The notes: generated by a model not told the origin, from the letters alone. A stretch of DNA of 13,863 nt from CAZJAD01 sp964543855 (GCA_964543855.1 CAZJAD010000056.1:1-13863), one strand, 5' to 3'. Shown: positions 1 through 7,145, counted from the first letter of the stretch. Translations and numbers: made by a program.

Positions 1-597
1 GTATCGGCACGCCGGTGCAATCTCCACTTCGATATCCCGGACAAGAACGCTGTATTCGACCTGATGACAAATGTAATTCTCCCAACCTTGCTCGCGGGCA
101 CATGCGGCCGCTTCGCTGACCTGCCAACCCGTGAAATCCGAACAGCCGATGTATCGCACCTTGCCCTGCTGAATAAGATTGTCGAGAGTGCCCATCGTTT
201 CTTCGAGTGGCGTCACCGGGTCCCAAATGTGAACATAGAGAAGATCAATCCAGTCTGTCTGCAGCCGCGTGAGGCTCGCGTCGACGGCTTCGATAATGTG
301 CTTGCGCGAAAGGCCGTGGTCGTTTGGCCCATCTCCCGTGCGCCAGAAGCACTTTGTCGCGAGCACGACCTTCTGACGGCGACCGGGGAGGAGATGCCCA
401 AGAATCCTCTCGGATTCACCCTGCCGACCATACCCATCAGCAGTGTCAATGAAGTTGTGGCCTCGCTCGAGGTAGCGGTCGACGATGCGGCGGGCGGTCT
501 TCTTATCACAGCCCCAATCCGGATTCCCGAAATTCATTGTCCCCAGGCAAATGCGCGATACCTTGAGCCCTGAATGTCCGAGTCGGACGAAAGCCAT
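1..597 (-). CDS. Aldo/keto reductase, N-terminal 199 residues, 3' end beyond the window
   Basis: NAD(P)H-dependent oxidoreductase of the aldo/keto reductase family, probably cytosolic and acting on aldehydes or ketones; the substrate cannot be told. Reading on the minus strand from ATG at 597 gives an open frame of 199 codons to the window edge. The opening FVRLGHSGLKVSRICLGTMN is the typical first strand of the TIM barrel. The catalytic tetrad is visible: D51 and Y56 in FIDTADGYG, K82 in VVLATK, H123 in LLYVHIWD. VRYIGCSDF (148-155) is the usual barrel strand that follows. Family members are about 310-350 residues, so roughly a third is missing on the left. There is no strong Shine-Dalgarno sequence before the ATG. 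The gene is divergent from the repeat-protein gene at 886. Family assignment is very safe; the subfamily is unknown. Confidence 0.93.
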   Translation of the reverse strand, partial: MAFVRLGHSGLKVSRICLGTMNFGNPDWGCDKKTARRIVDRYLERGHNFIDTADGYGRQGESERILGHLLPGRRQKVVLATKCFWRTGDGPNDHGLSRKHIIEAVDASLTRLQTDWIDLLYVHIWDPVTPLEETMGTLDNLIQQGKVRYIGCSDFTGWQVSEAAACAREQGWENYICHQVEYSVLVRDIEVEIAPACRY

Positions 598-637
598 TGT
601 ATCACCTACTATGTTTTCTATATCAGCAAACGCCATA

Positions 638-666
638 AAGTTACATCGTCTAACGCTAAGAGTCAA
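638..666 (-). promoter_or_regulatory. Possible promoter of the aldo/keto reductase gene
   Basis: On the minus strand TTGACT (plus 661-666) lies 17 bases before TAACTT (plus 638-643), some 40 bases upstream of the reductase ATG. The -35 box matches the sigma-70 consensus at five of six places but the -10 box at only three. A TGATATAGA extended -10-like string lies nearer the gene. The call rests mainly on the -35 box and on its symmetry with the opposite promoter. Confidence 0.35.
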
Positions 667-792
667 GGGCGGAAGCATGGCACTGCTTGTCGGCCGACAA
701 CCGATGTCAACGCGCTTCGTTCGTTTCCGTCAATGTTGCTGACCCAATTTCATGAGAAAATTGACCCTGACACAAATTATTCCTTGACTCTT
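658..792. repeat. 11-bp inverted repeat flanking the divergent promoters
   Basis: AAGAGTCAAGG at 658-668 is the exact reverse complement of CCTTGACTCTT at 782-792. The TTGACT core of each arm is the -35 box of the promoter reading outward from it. The match extends five bases beyond the hexamer (CC before, CTT after minus overlap), which the -35 consensus alone does not explain, so the arms may also bind a shared regulator. Confidence 0.55.
687..700. promoter_or_regulatory. 14-bp perfect palindrome, candidate operator
   Basis: TTGTCGGCCGACAA reads the same on both strands over all 14 bases. It lies between the two divergent promoters, about 20 bases upstream of the candidate reductase -35 box and more than 80 upstream of the repeat-protein -35 box. 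Size and symmetry fit a binding site for a dimeric regulator such as a TetR- or LacI-type protein, but no regulator gene is nearby, and a function is inferred from symmetry and position only. Confidence 0.45.
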
Positions 793-812
793 CGCAAAAG
801 AGTTCCTATAAT
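784..812 (+). promoter_or_regulatory. Sigma-70-type promoter of the repeat-protein gene
   Basis: TTGACT (784-789), a 17-base spacer, then TATAAT (807-812): five of six and six of six matches to the housekeeping consensus at ideal spacing. Transcription would start near 819, leaving a leader of about 67 bases before the TTG start. A short inverted repeat, ACTCTT-CGCAA-AAGAGT (787-803), overlaps the -35 box and spacer, where a bound protein would block polymerase. A further TTGACC (761-766) lies exactly 23 bases upstream of the -35 box. Confidence 0.75.
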
Positions 813-870
813 TATTCGTGTATATCTATGGAGATCAGGTCTCGGTTTCGGGGCGATTTGATCACCAATC

Positions 871-879
871 GGAGAGGAG
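871..879 (+). promoter_or_regulatory. Ribosome binding site that fixes the TTG start at 886
   Basis: GGAGAGGAG ends six bases before TTG at 886. An in-frame TGA at 859-861 excludes any longer start, and no ATG or GTG lies between, so this strong site decides the start codon. Confidence 0.8.
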
Positions 880-885
880 ACCAAA

Positions 886-2141
886 TTGAGAAACCAAGAG
901 CCTTTTTTCGCGGCACTTAGCGTCGCCCTTACGCTATCGGTTGGCATCGTGGGCGCTAGCCCGCCCGATAGCCTCTGGAGCCGCACCTACGGAGGGAGCT
1001 CCTACGAGTACTGCAACGCGGTTCAGTGCACTCAGGATCGCGGCTATGCCCTGGCGGGAGAGACCAGTTCTTTCGGGGCTGGTGGCTACGATTTCTGGCT
1101 GGTGAAGACAGATTCGAACGGCGACAGTCTGTGGAGCCGTACGTTCGGTGGTGCTGACCACGAGTATTGCATGTCCCTTTCGGTTGAACCGGGCACAATC
1201 GGTGGCTATGTCCTGGCGGGAAAAACCAGGTCGTTCGGCGCGGGAGAGTACGATTTCTGGCTGGTGAAGGCCAGCAGATACGGCGACAGCCTCTGGAGCC
1301 GCACCTACGGGGGAACCGACCACGAAGCCTGCCAATCTGTTCAGCCAACTCCGGATGGCGGTTACGCCCTCGGCGGTTGGACCCGCTCCTTCGGTTCGGG
1401 CCAGGACGACTTCTGGCTCGTCAAAACGAACGCATATGGCGACAGTCTCTGGAGCCGAACATTCGGAGGGAGTGGCGAGGATGTGTGCCGCGCTATTCAG
1501 CGTACTCCAGACGGCGGCTACATCCTGGCGGGATACACGACCTCCTTCGGTGCGGGCAGCTACGATTTCTGGCTCGTGAAGACAAATGCCAGTGGCGACA
1601 GTCTTTGGAGCCGCACCTATGGAGGGACTTCCTGGGATCGGTGTACCAGCGCCATGCGGACGGCAGATGGCGGCTATATTCTCGCCGGGCACACCGCCTC
1701 TTTCGGCTCAGGCCAGGATGATTTCTGGCTCGTGAAAACGGATGCAAATGGCGACAGCCTNNNNNNNNNNNNNNNNNNNNNNNNNNNNNNNNNNNNNNNN
1801 NNNNNNNNNNNNNNNNNNNNNNNNNNNNNNNNNNNNNNNNNNNNNNNNNNNNNNNNNNNNCCGATTTCTGGCTGGTGGGGACGGGACCGGAGGCACCCTA
1901 CTATGCCACCGATTATCTGAATCTTGTGGGCACGAACCTCGTGGTGCGCTGGATTGCACCACAGACATGCAGCTACCTGGTTTACACCACGACGGAGCCG
2001 AACAATGTCTCCGATCCGCCGGGACCCGGCTGGATCCTGGGAGTCACACTGCCGATTGTCCCTGCTGGCCCGGCGTCCTGGCTTGATCCGGCTCCCATCG
2101 TCCCCTACAAGAAGTATGTCGTCGTGATGAGCTGCCCCTAA
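886..2141 (+). CDS. Secreted protein of tandem ~52-residue DSLWSRTYGG repeats (interrupted by an assembly gap)
   Basis: Exported protein of unknown function. The TTG start is fixed by a strong ribosome binding site and an upstream in-frame stop. Residues 1-25 form a signal peptide: a short basic start, a hydrophobic run LSVALTLSVGIVG, and a likely cut near GAS-PPDS. From residue 28 there are five full repeats with the pattern DSLWSRT(Y/F)GG...C...GGYxLAG...SFGxGxxDFWLVK, and a sixth begins before the gap at 1761-1860. After the gap the frame reading DFWLVGTGPEAPYY (from 1863) clearly continues the gene and ends with a fibronectin-like tail, VVRW...YLVYTTTEPNN, to the stop at 2139-2141. Bridging the gap in one frame needs a true gap length of 2 modulo 3. 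Such repeats may form a beta-propeller-like fold (inference). No type IX sorting tail is seen. The gene stands alone, with its own promoter and terminator. Confidence 0.8.
967..1760 (+). repeat. Tandem coding repeat, five 156-162 bp units plus a partial sixth
   Basis: Units run 967-1122, 1123-1284, 1285-1440, 1441-1596 and 1597-1752, encoding 52, 54, 52, 52 and 52 residues; a sixth starts at 1753 and is cut by N. Unit 2 carries a two-residue insertion near VEPGTIGGY. Odd units read TYGG and even units TFGG; units 3 and 5 share SFGSGQDDFW. This suggests growth by two-unit blocks. Every unit has a cysteine at its residue 16. Confidence 0.9.
1761..1860. other. Assembly gap of 100 N inside the repeat-protein gene
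   Basis: Placeholder gap. By repeat phase, 8 bases of a unit precede it and the codons for DFWLV (unit residues 42-46) follow it. If only one unit was lost the true length is about 113 bases, plus 156 for each extra unit. That also restores the reading frame, which 100 bases does not. Confidence 0.9.
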
Positions 2142-2156
2142 GCAATTCCAGATTCC

Positions 2157-2199
2157 AAAAAAAGGCGGGGCCGGAAGATTCCGGTCCCGCTTTTCTTTT
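2157..2199. terminator. Bidirectional intrinsic terminator
   Basis: A 12-bp stem (2165-2176 pairing with 2179-2190, one G-T wobble, GC-rich) is followed on the plus strand by TTTTCTTTT (2191-2199) and preceded by seven A (2157-2163), which become a T run on the minus strand. It lies between the stops of two convergent genes, 2141 and 2214, and would end both transcripts. Confidence 0.88.
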
Positions 2200-2213
2200 C
2201 GTGGTAGCATCTG

Positions 2214-4533
2214 TTAGAACTTGTGGCCGATCTCGATGTAAACCCGCGGCTGATCACCTCCACAGTGTGACGGGAGCAGGTGGCCGTAGGTGAAGCTCAC
2301 CGGCCCCAGAAAGGTCGAGAAGGCCAGGCTCATCCCAATTCCGTGAAGATAACTGCCAGACTCCGGCACGGGGTCGCTCTTTTCGGAGACCGCTCCCACC
2401 GTATAGAGGAGGGAGAGGTAGGCATCGGCGAGGAAACGACTCAAAAGGTCGTACCTGAGCTCGAAGAGCCCGGAAAGCATGACATTCCCGGCCAGCTCGC
2501 CCTCGTGAAGTCCCAGAAGGCTTTCGCGTCCGCCCAGGTAGTAGGTCGCCCATAGCGGCAGTATCCGGTCGTTCCACCGATAGCGGCCTGCCCCATGAAA
2601 GACGGTCCGCTTCAGCACCGGATGACTGAGATCAGCGCTGACGCTCACACGGTTAAATGCCCGGTTATCGCTCCATTGGCGCACCGCAACATCGTACAGG
2701 CCGGTGAACTTGATTCCTCGCGACGGGAAGGGATATTTGTCTTCAGTGTCGACAAGGCTTCGGACGCGCAGGATCGTAACCTGAGCTTCAGACTCTTCGG
2801 GTACGCCTCCGCCACGAATTCTCTCGACGGCCAGGCCTCCGGCCAATTGCCCCCAACGCCGCATCTGCTGCCCGAGCCACAGGCTGGCCCTCGACCTTTC
2901 GAAGAAGTAGAAAGCCTCCTTGTCATGTTGGCGATTGAAGGAGTTATGTTCCTCGCGAACCCAGCGAGTCTCCATTTCGGCCGTCAGAAAGGTCTTGAAG
3001 ATGCGATCGAAGACAAATCGCGCGCGCACCTCTTCATCCAACTCACCGTATTTCCCGAACAGCGAAAGGCGCGCTCCTAAGCCGCCGACATTGTCATTAA
3101 GGAATTCAGCGAAACCACGCCCTTTTCGCTCACTGGAGAATCCGCCTCCAAGGCGCAGTTGTGGCGATTCCCGCTCCCGCACGCGGAGGATAGCTTGAGC
3201 CCCCGGGTTCGCTGGTGATGTGCTCAGCAGAACACTCTCGAACAGGGTCGTCCCGTAGATCTGTGCGACGCCACGCTCGGCTTTGCGCAAGGTGAACAGA
3301 TCTCCGGCGCGCAGCGGGAATTCCCGCATGACCGTCCACGGTCGATTGCGCTTCAAGCCCCTTACCTCGATGCTATGCAGCCGTCCTTCGTCCAGCGTTA
3401 CCGTCATAAGCCCGCCATCGTCCACGGTGATACTTCGGATGTGCATCAGGCTGTAACCTTGGCCACGATAGAAGGAGACTAACTTGCGGCAGGCCTTAAC
3501 TCCTTCGGCAAGGTCCAGCGGNNNNNNNNNNNNNNNNNNNNNNNNNNNNNNNNNNNNNNNNNNNNNNNNNNNNNNNNNNNNNNNNNNNNNNNNNNNNNNN
3601 NNNNNNNNNNNNNNNNNNNNNAGCCGGCATGGCCTGCTTGGTCGCGTCATAGCCTGCGCGGATGATCGCATCCATCTCGCCGAAATCCGTGGAACGATAA
3701 CCCGCCAGCGGCGGTATAAGGGTGAAGTCCGCTGATTCGATGAGTCGCTCGTTGTTATCGATGTGCATGATTGATGTCACTCGGTCCGCCAGCTCCCACG
3801 GCTGTTCGGCCCGTTCATGCGCCACCACCGGCGTCGTGACATCAACAGCGATTACAAACTGGCCACCTTCGTCGCGCGCCGCATCGACCGGAATATTCTC
3901 AAGGACACCGCCGTCCACGAGTTCCAAAGTGTCTATCTGGAAGGGCGCGAAGACAAGCGGCATGGAAATGGAACCTCGCAGAGCTTCGCAGAGGTCTCCC
4001 CTCTTGAAAACAATGCGTTGACCGGTCACCAAATCCGTGGCGATGGCCCGGAAGGGAATCCTGAGGTCGTCGAATGAAGTGACCGGTTGGTAGGGTGCGG
4101 TCTTTGTGAGGTGGAAGAGCAGGTCATTCAGTTTCTGGCCTGTCGTCAATGCCATCGGTACCTCAGGTGTCCACCCCCGGAAACGAAGTGCCAGGATGTG
4201 CCGAGCGTTCGTCTCTTTTTGTGCCAGAAACAAATTTCGCCGAGCCGGCCGATCGAGAAAAATATCGCTCCAGTCGACCCATTCGATGATGCTCTCGAGT
4301 TCGCCCAAGGTGTAGCCGGAGGCATAGAGCCCTCCAACGACGGCCCCTGTCGATGTGCCGACTATGAGGTCGATCGGCACGCGCGCTTCCTCGAGGGCGC
4401 GCAAGATTCCGAGATGAGCGAATCCCCTCGCCCCGCCACCCGAGAGTGCGAGGGCGACCCGCGGTTGCGCTTGAAGCGCATGTGGCAGAGCAAGAAGCAG
4501 TGAAAAGAGAATCGTCAGTGAGTGCCGCGCCAT
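2214..4533 (-). CDS. Patatin-like phospholipase fused to POTRA and Omp85 beta-barrel (type Vd-like), interrupted by a gap
   Basis: Outer-membrane protein with a lipid acyl hydrolase domain, resembling PlpD-type (type Vd) secreted patatins. From ATG at 4533, residues 1-22 are a signal peptide ending ALQA. The patatin domain follows with all catalytic signatures: oxyanion loop GGGARG (32-37), nucleophile S61 in GTSTG (59-63), and D207 in DGG (207-209). After 304 codons the gap 3522-3621 intervenes. The second part (435 residues) has a partial POTRA, then a full one starting near LHSIEVRGLKRNRPWTVMRE, then a 16-strand-type barrel of alternating beta segments ending IEIGHKF, whose terminal F fits the BAM signal. 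The two parts are complete in their own frames, so the true gap is a multiple of 3. No good Shine-Dalgarno sequence is visible; a weak CTGACA-17-TGTATC promoter-like pair lies upstream. It is convergent with the repeat-protein gene and divergent, 49 bases apart, from the glycosyltransferase gene. The role is likely phospholipid cleavage at or beyond the outer membrane. Confidence 0.88.
3522..3621. other. Assembly gap of 100 N inside the patatin-Omp85 gene
   Basis: Placeholder gap between the patatin domain and the first POTRA. Complete codons abut both sides (3622 and 3521), so the real length must be divisible by 3, which 100 is not. The missing part should hold the linker and the start of a POTRA domain. 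Confidence 0.9.
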
Positions 4534-4582
4534 AGCTATTCAGGTTTCACTGGAAAAACGGATACAAATCGAATGAGGTAGG

Positions 4583-6022
4583 ATGTCAGACCGAAGTCCC
4601 CTGTCTTTTCTCAGTCTAAGTGGAAAGCTCTCGCGCGAGACGCTGCCGGTTAATAGCGAGCTCTTCGTTCCCGGAGACAACCTGCGCGCCGATCCAGGCA
4701 ATCTTGCTGCGTGCATCAATGCGGCGGCGCGACAGGCCAGAAGCGAGCTTCTGGTCGTGTGTTCTGCAGACCTTGCGGTGCTCTCACCCGAATTCCCAAC
4801 CCTGCTCGATGAATCAGTCCACGCCAACCCGGACGGCGCTCTCTTCTACGGAATCTACTCTGTCGGTAGTGCATCCGGCAAGGACGAAACCGTTCGCGTG
4901 TGGGATGACATTGGCGATATCACCGAGCGAGAAGATTGGGGCCCGGTCTGGGCAATCCGGATTGCCTCGCTGCTTGCCTCGGGCGGCTTGGACGAGCGAT
5001 ATCCCCGAGCTGCCTTCTATGACCTGTTGCTCAAGATGCAGGAAGTGGGACGCCGCGTTCGTATTCCGCAGACTCTCGCAACCGTCAGCGCCCAGCCCGA
5101 AGGAGCCCAATCCGCTGTGAAGGCCAAGCTCTTTTTTCCGGGTCGCGGCAAGCTCGGCGGCTTCTCATATCTGTTCATGGACCCCGAGGAGGAGCGCCAA
5201 ACCGAGAGCATCTTCTACAGTGCTTTGAAGCGGCGTGCAGCCTGGCTCGAAGGCGAGCGCACTGCCCGGCCTCCGAAGGCCGCCGACACCTCCCCTATAG
5301 TCTCTATTATCACGCCCATCTACAATCGCGCCAGCTTCATCGGCGACGCCGTCGCATCGGTGCAAAGAAATGCTCTCAAGGATTGGGAGCACATCATCGT
5401 CGACAACGGGTCGACGGACGGCACCCGCGATGTTGTCCGGAGACTTGCTGCGCGGGATAAGCGCATTCGCCTCGTTGAGAACGACCGCAACATCATCGCC
5501 CTCTCTCTGAACATCGCTCTGCGTCACGCCCGCGGCAAGTACATCGCCCAACTGGACAGTGACGATGAATACACACCCCAAACACTGCAATCGATGGTAA
5601 GCGCATTGGAGGCCAATCCGACCTGGGCGCTCGCCATCAGCTACTATGCGCTCATGGACGAGACCGGGCATTCTCTGCCTGACCTTGGAGTGATTAAGCA
5701 CTTGGAATACAACCGCAACAACATCCTGCGTGTGGACGGCGCGGGAGCGGTCCGTTGTTGGCACCGGAGCGTCATCCAAGAGATGGGCGGTTTCGACGAG
5801 AAAGACTTTGCCGATTACGGCGAGGACTACGACCTCGTGTTGAAGGTGTCCGAGAAATACGAGATCGGGCGTGTCCACGAAGTCTGTTATCGTTATCGTC
5901 GCCACCCGGATAACACCGACGCCAGGCGCGACCCACTGATGAAACTGAGAAACAAGACTCTGGCACGCCAGCGAGCGTTGGAACGAAGGCGACTGCAGAA
6001 TCAGTCCGTTCCAACGGTGTAG
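4583..6022 (+). CDS. Two-domain glycosyltransferase: degenerate GT-A half plus intact GT2 domain
   Basis: Cytosolic or membrane-associated transferase, likely moving a sugar from a nucleotide-sugar donor to a surface glycan or lipid. The C-terminal domain (about 239-445) is a clear family 2 glycosyltransferase: VSIITPIYNR (240-249), DNGSTDGT (274-281), the metal-binding DSDD (325-328), ED in YGEDYDL (414-415, likely catalytic base) and the YRRHPDNT end (438-445). Residues 1-210 resemble the second half of another GT-A fold: NAAARQARSELLVVCSADLAVL (46-67) stands where a GT2 has its DxD strand, and WGPVWAIRIASLLASGGLDE (119-138) where it has the acceptor region. The first nucleotide-binding strand and a DxD are lacking, so this half is probably inactive. 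A stop at 4574-4576 prevents extension upstream, and no lost N-terminus appears in the other frames. AGGT just before the ATG is a modest ribosome binding site. Highly charged C-terminus. It is the only plus-strand gene between two minus-strand genes. Confidence 0.88.
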   Translation: MSDRSPLSFLSLSGKLSRETLPVNSELFVPGDNLRADPGNLAACINAAARQARSELLVVCSADLAVLSPEFPTLLDESVHANPDGALFYGIYSVGSASGKDETVRVWDDIGDITEREDWGPVWAIRIASLLASGGLDERYPRAAFYDLLLKMQEVGRRVRIPQTLATVSAQPEGAQSAVKAKLFFPGRGKLGGFSYLFMDPEEERQTESIFYSALKRRAAWLEGERTARPPKAADTSPIVSIITPIYNRASFIGDAVASVQRNALKDWEHIIVDNGSTDGTRDVVRRLAARDKRIRLVENDRNIIALSLNIALRHARGKYIAQLDSDDEYTPQTLQSMVSALEANPTWALAISYYALMDETGHSLPDLGVIKHLEYNRNNILRVDGAGAVRCWHRSVIQEMGGFDEKDFADYGEDYDLVLKVSEKYEIGRVHEVCYRYRRHPDNTDARRDPLMKLRNKTLARQRALERRRLQNQSVPTV

Positions 6023-7145
6023 CCAATACCCTCCACGGCCTGCTTAAGCTCGTCATCACGCACATTCGTTCCTTCCACATGCGCGATTCCCCGCTCCAGA
6101 TTCACTTCCACTTTCTGCACGCCACGAACACTCGCGAGTGCCGAGTGCACGGACTCTGCGCAGTGCGAACAAGTCATCCCCACAACGGCAAGTGTTTTCA
6201 CTCCGGGTTCCTTGTCCTCTTCCGAAGCAAGCCGCCGGCGCCAGACTCGAACGAAATGCCTCAATAGAAGACCTCCCAGTACCACCGATGCGCCAATCTG
6301 AAGCCACATCGGGAGTATCTCGTGGCCAATGTGGCCGGCGATGGATTGCCCCCACCCGGTCCAGCCAAGAAAAACATTGAGAGCCAAGCCCATAGTCAAG
6401 CTCAAGACCGCGACGGTCAACAGGTAAGATGCGAGCACGCGTTTGCCCATCACGCGTCCAATGACCATCATGGTCGCCGCATTTGTCGCAGGTCCCGCCA
6501 TCAGGAAAACGAACGCGGCCCCGGCAGAGACACCTTTCAGCATCAGCACAGCCGCAATCGGCACCGATGCCGTTGCGCAGACATAAAGCGGAATCCCGGC
6601 AACCATTAGTAGAAGCATCGATGGCAATCCGGCGCCAATTTGTTCCGCGAAGAAGTTCTCCGGAATTGCCAGGGCGATAGCTGCGGCAATCAGGAGTCCG
6701 ATAACGAGCCAGAAGGCGATGTCTCCCAAGAGTTGATCGAACGCATAGTAGATCATCTTCCGCAATTTGATCCGAATCGGCAGAGCGCGCATCTGGCGTT
6801 CGTGCTCCAGCAGATTCTCGTCGGTGGACGCTGCTTCGATTGGCATCTCAGGTTCCGTTTGCTTCCCGCCGAAAAGGATCATGAGCGTGCCGCCGACAAC
6901 GCCGGATAGAAAGGCGGCCACCGGTCGAAAGANNNNNNNNNNNNNNNNNNNNNNNNNNNNNNNNNNNNNNNNNNNNNNNNNNNNNNNNNNNNNNNNNNNN
7001 NNNNNNNNNNNNNNNNNNNNNNNNNNNNNNNNAGGTACAGAAGACCTGCCAGCGTGAAACCCATCAACAACCAGAACGCCATCTCGTTGTAGAGTCCTGT
7101 CGCAACCGCAGTGTATTCTCTCAGAGTTCTTGCAAGCATACCCAT
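6001..7145 (-). CDS. Cu/Zn-type efflux permease with C-terminal heavy-metal-associated domain (SO_0444-like), interrupted by a gap
   Basis: Inner-membrane permease of the DUF318/ArsP-like superfamily. Permease plus HMA fits the group named after Shewanella SO_0444, described as exporting copper or zinc (from memory). The first part, MGMLARTLREYTAVATGLYN onward, gives one membrane helix before the gap 6933-7032. After the gap the frame reads FRPVAAFLSGVVGG, a charged loop, then helices including IPLYVCATASVPIAAVLML and FVFLMAGPATNAATMMVIG. The last ~65 residues form an HMA domain with GMTCSHC (CxxC metal site) and end GYTVGTD. The N-terminal half of such permeases normally carries a CSCG-type motif, which would fall in the gap. 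Frame continuity needs a true gap of 2 modulo 3; the GTG at 6921 is not a real start. It is last in the minus-strand run, 115 bases after nfo, so it may have its own promoter, though none was recognised. The end overlaps the convergent glycosyltransferase by 22 bases. Confidence 0.85.
6933..7032. other. Assembly gap of 100 N inside the metal permease gene
   Basis: Placeholder gap. Two bases of a codon remain on each side, so the true length must be 2 modulo 3 while 100 is 1 modulo 3. By comparison with the family the missing part is probably some 80 residues long (inference), including several helices and the N-terminal cysteine motif. Confidence 0.88.

Larger units (their letters stand above)
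598..885. other. Divergent intergenic control region
   Basis: This 288-base stretch separates the leftward reductase gene from the rightward repeat-protein gene. I see no credible gene in it. It holds a strong rightward promoter (784-812), a weaker leftward promoter candidate (638-666), an 11-bp inverted repeat overlapping both -35 boxes (658-668 and 782-792), a 14-bp perfect palindrome (687-700) and the ribosome binding site of the repeat-protein gene (871-879). It is the most signal-dense noncoding part of the window. Confidence 0.7.

Noticed and set aside
64..573. 169-codon plus-strand open frame at the left edge
   Set aside because: It is antisense to the aldo/keto reductase, whose minus-strand reading has all four catalytic residues; the plus-strand protein matches nothing I know.
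934..1692. 252-codon minus-strand open frame with internal repetition
   Set aside because: Its repeats are only the reverse reading of the 156-bp units of the secreted protein; it has no ribosome binding site or family signature.
1742..2086. Alternative frame and early stop (1920) for the repeat protein read straight through the N block
   Set aside because: The frame starting GAT at 1863 continues the DFWLV motif and a sensible tail to 2141; the other frames give arginine-rich nonsense after the gap.
2214..3671. Patatin and Omp85 parts as two separate genes
   Set aside because: The separation is produced by reading through 100 N in the wrong phase; patatin-POTRA-Omp85 is a known single-chain layout and no start or stop is visible next to the gap.
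5165..5905. 246-codon minus-strand open frame inside the glycosyltransferase gene
   Set aside because: It is antisense to well-conserved GT2 motifs; the Val/Asp-rich translation is a usual shadow of GC-rich coding DNA.
6001..6921. Short permease starting at GTG 6921
   Set aside because: The frame continues upstream into the gap as FRPVAAFLSG, typical of the middle of the family, and a matching N-terminal helix lies beyond the gap at 7145.
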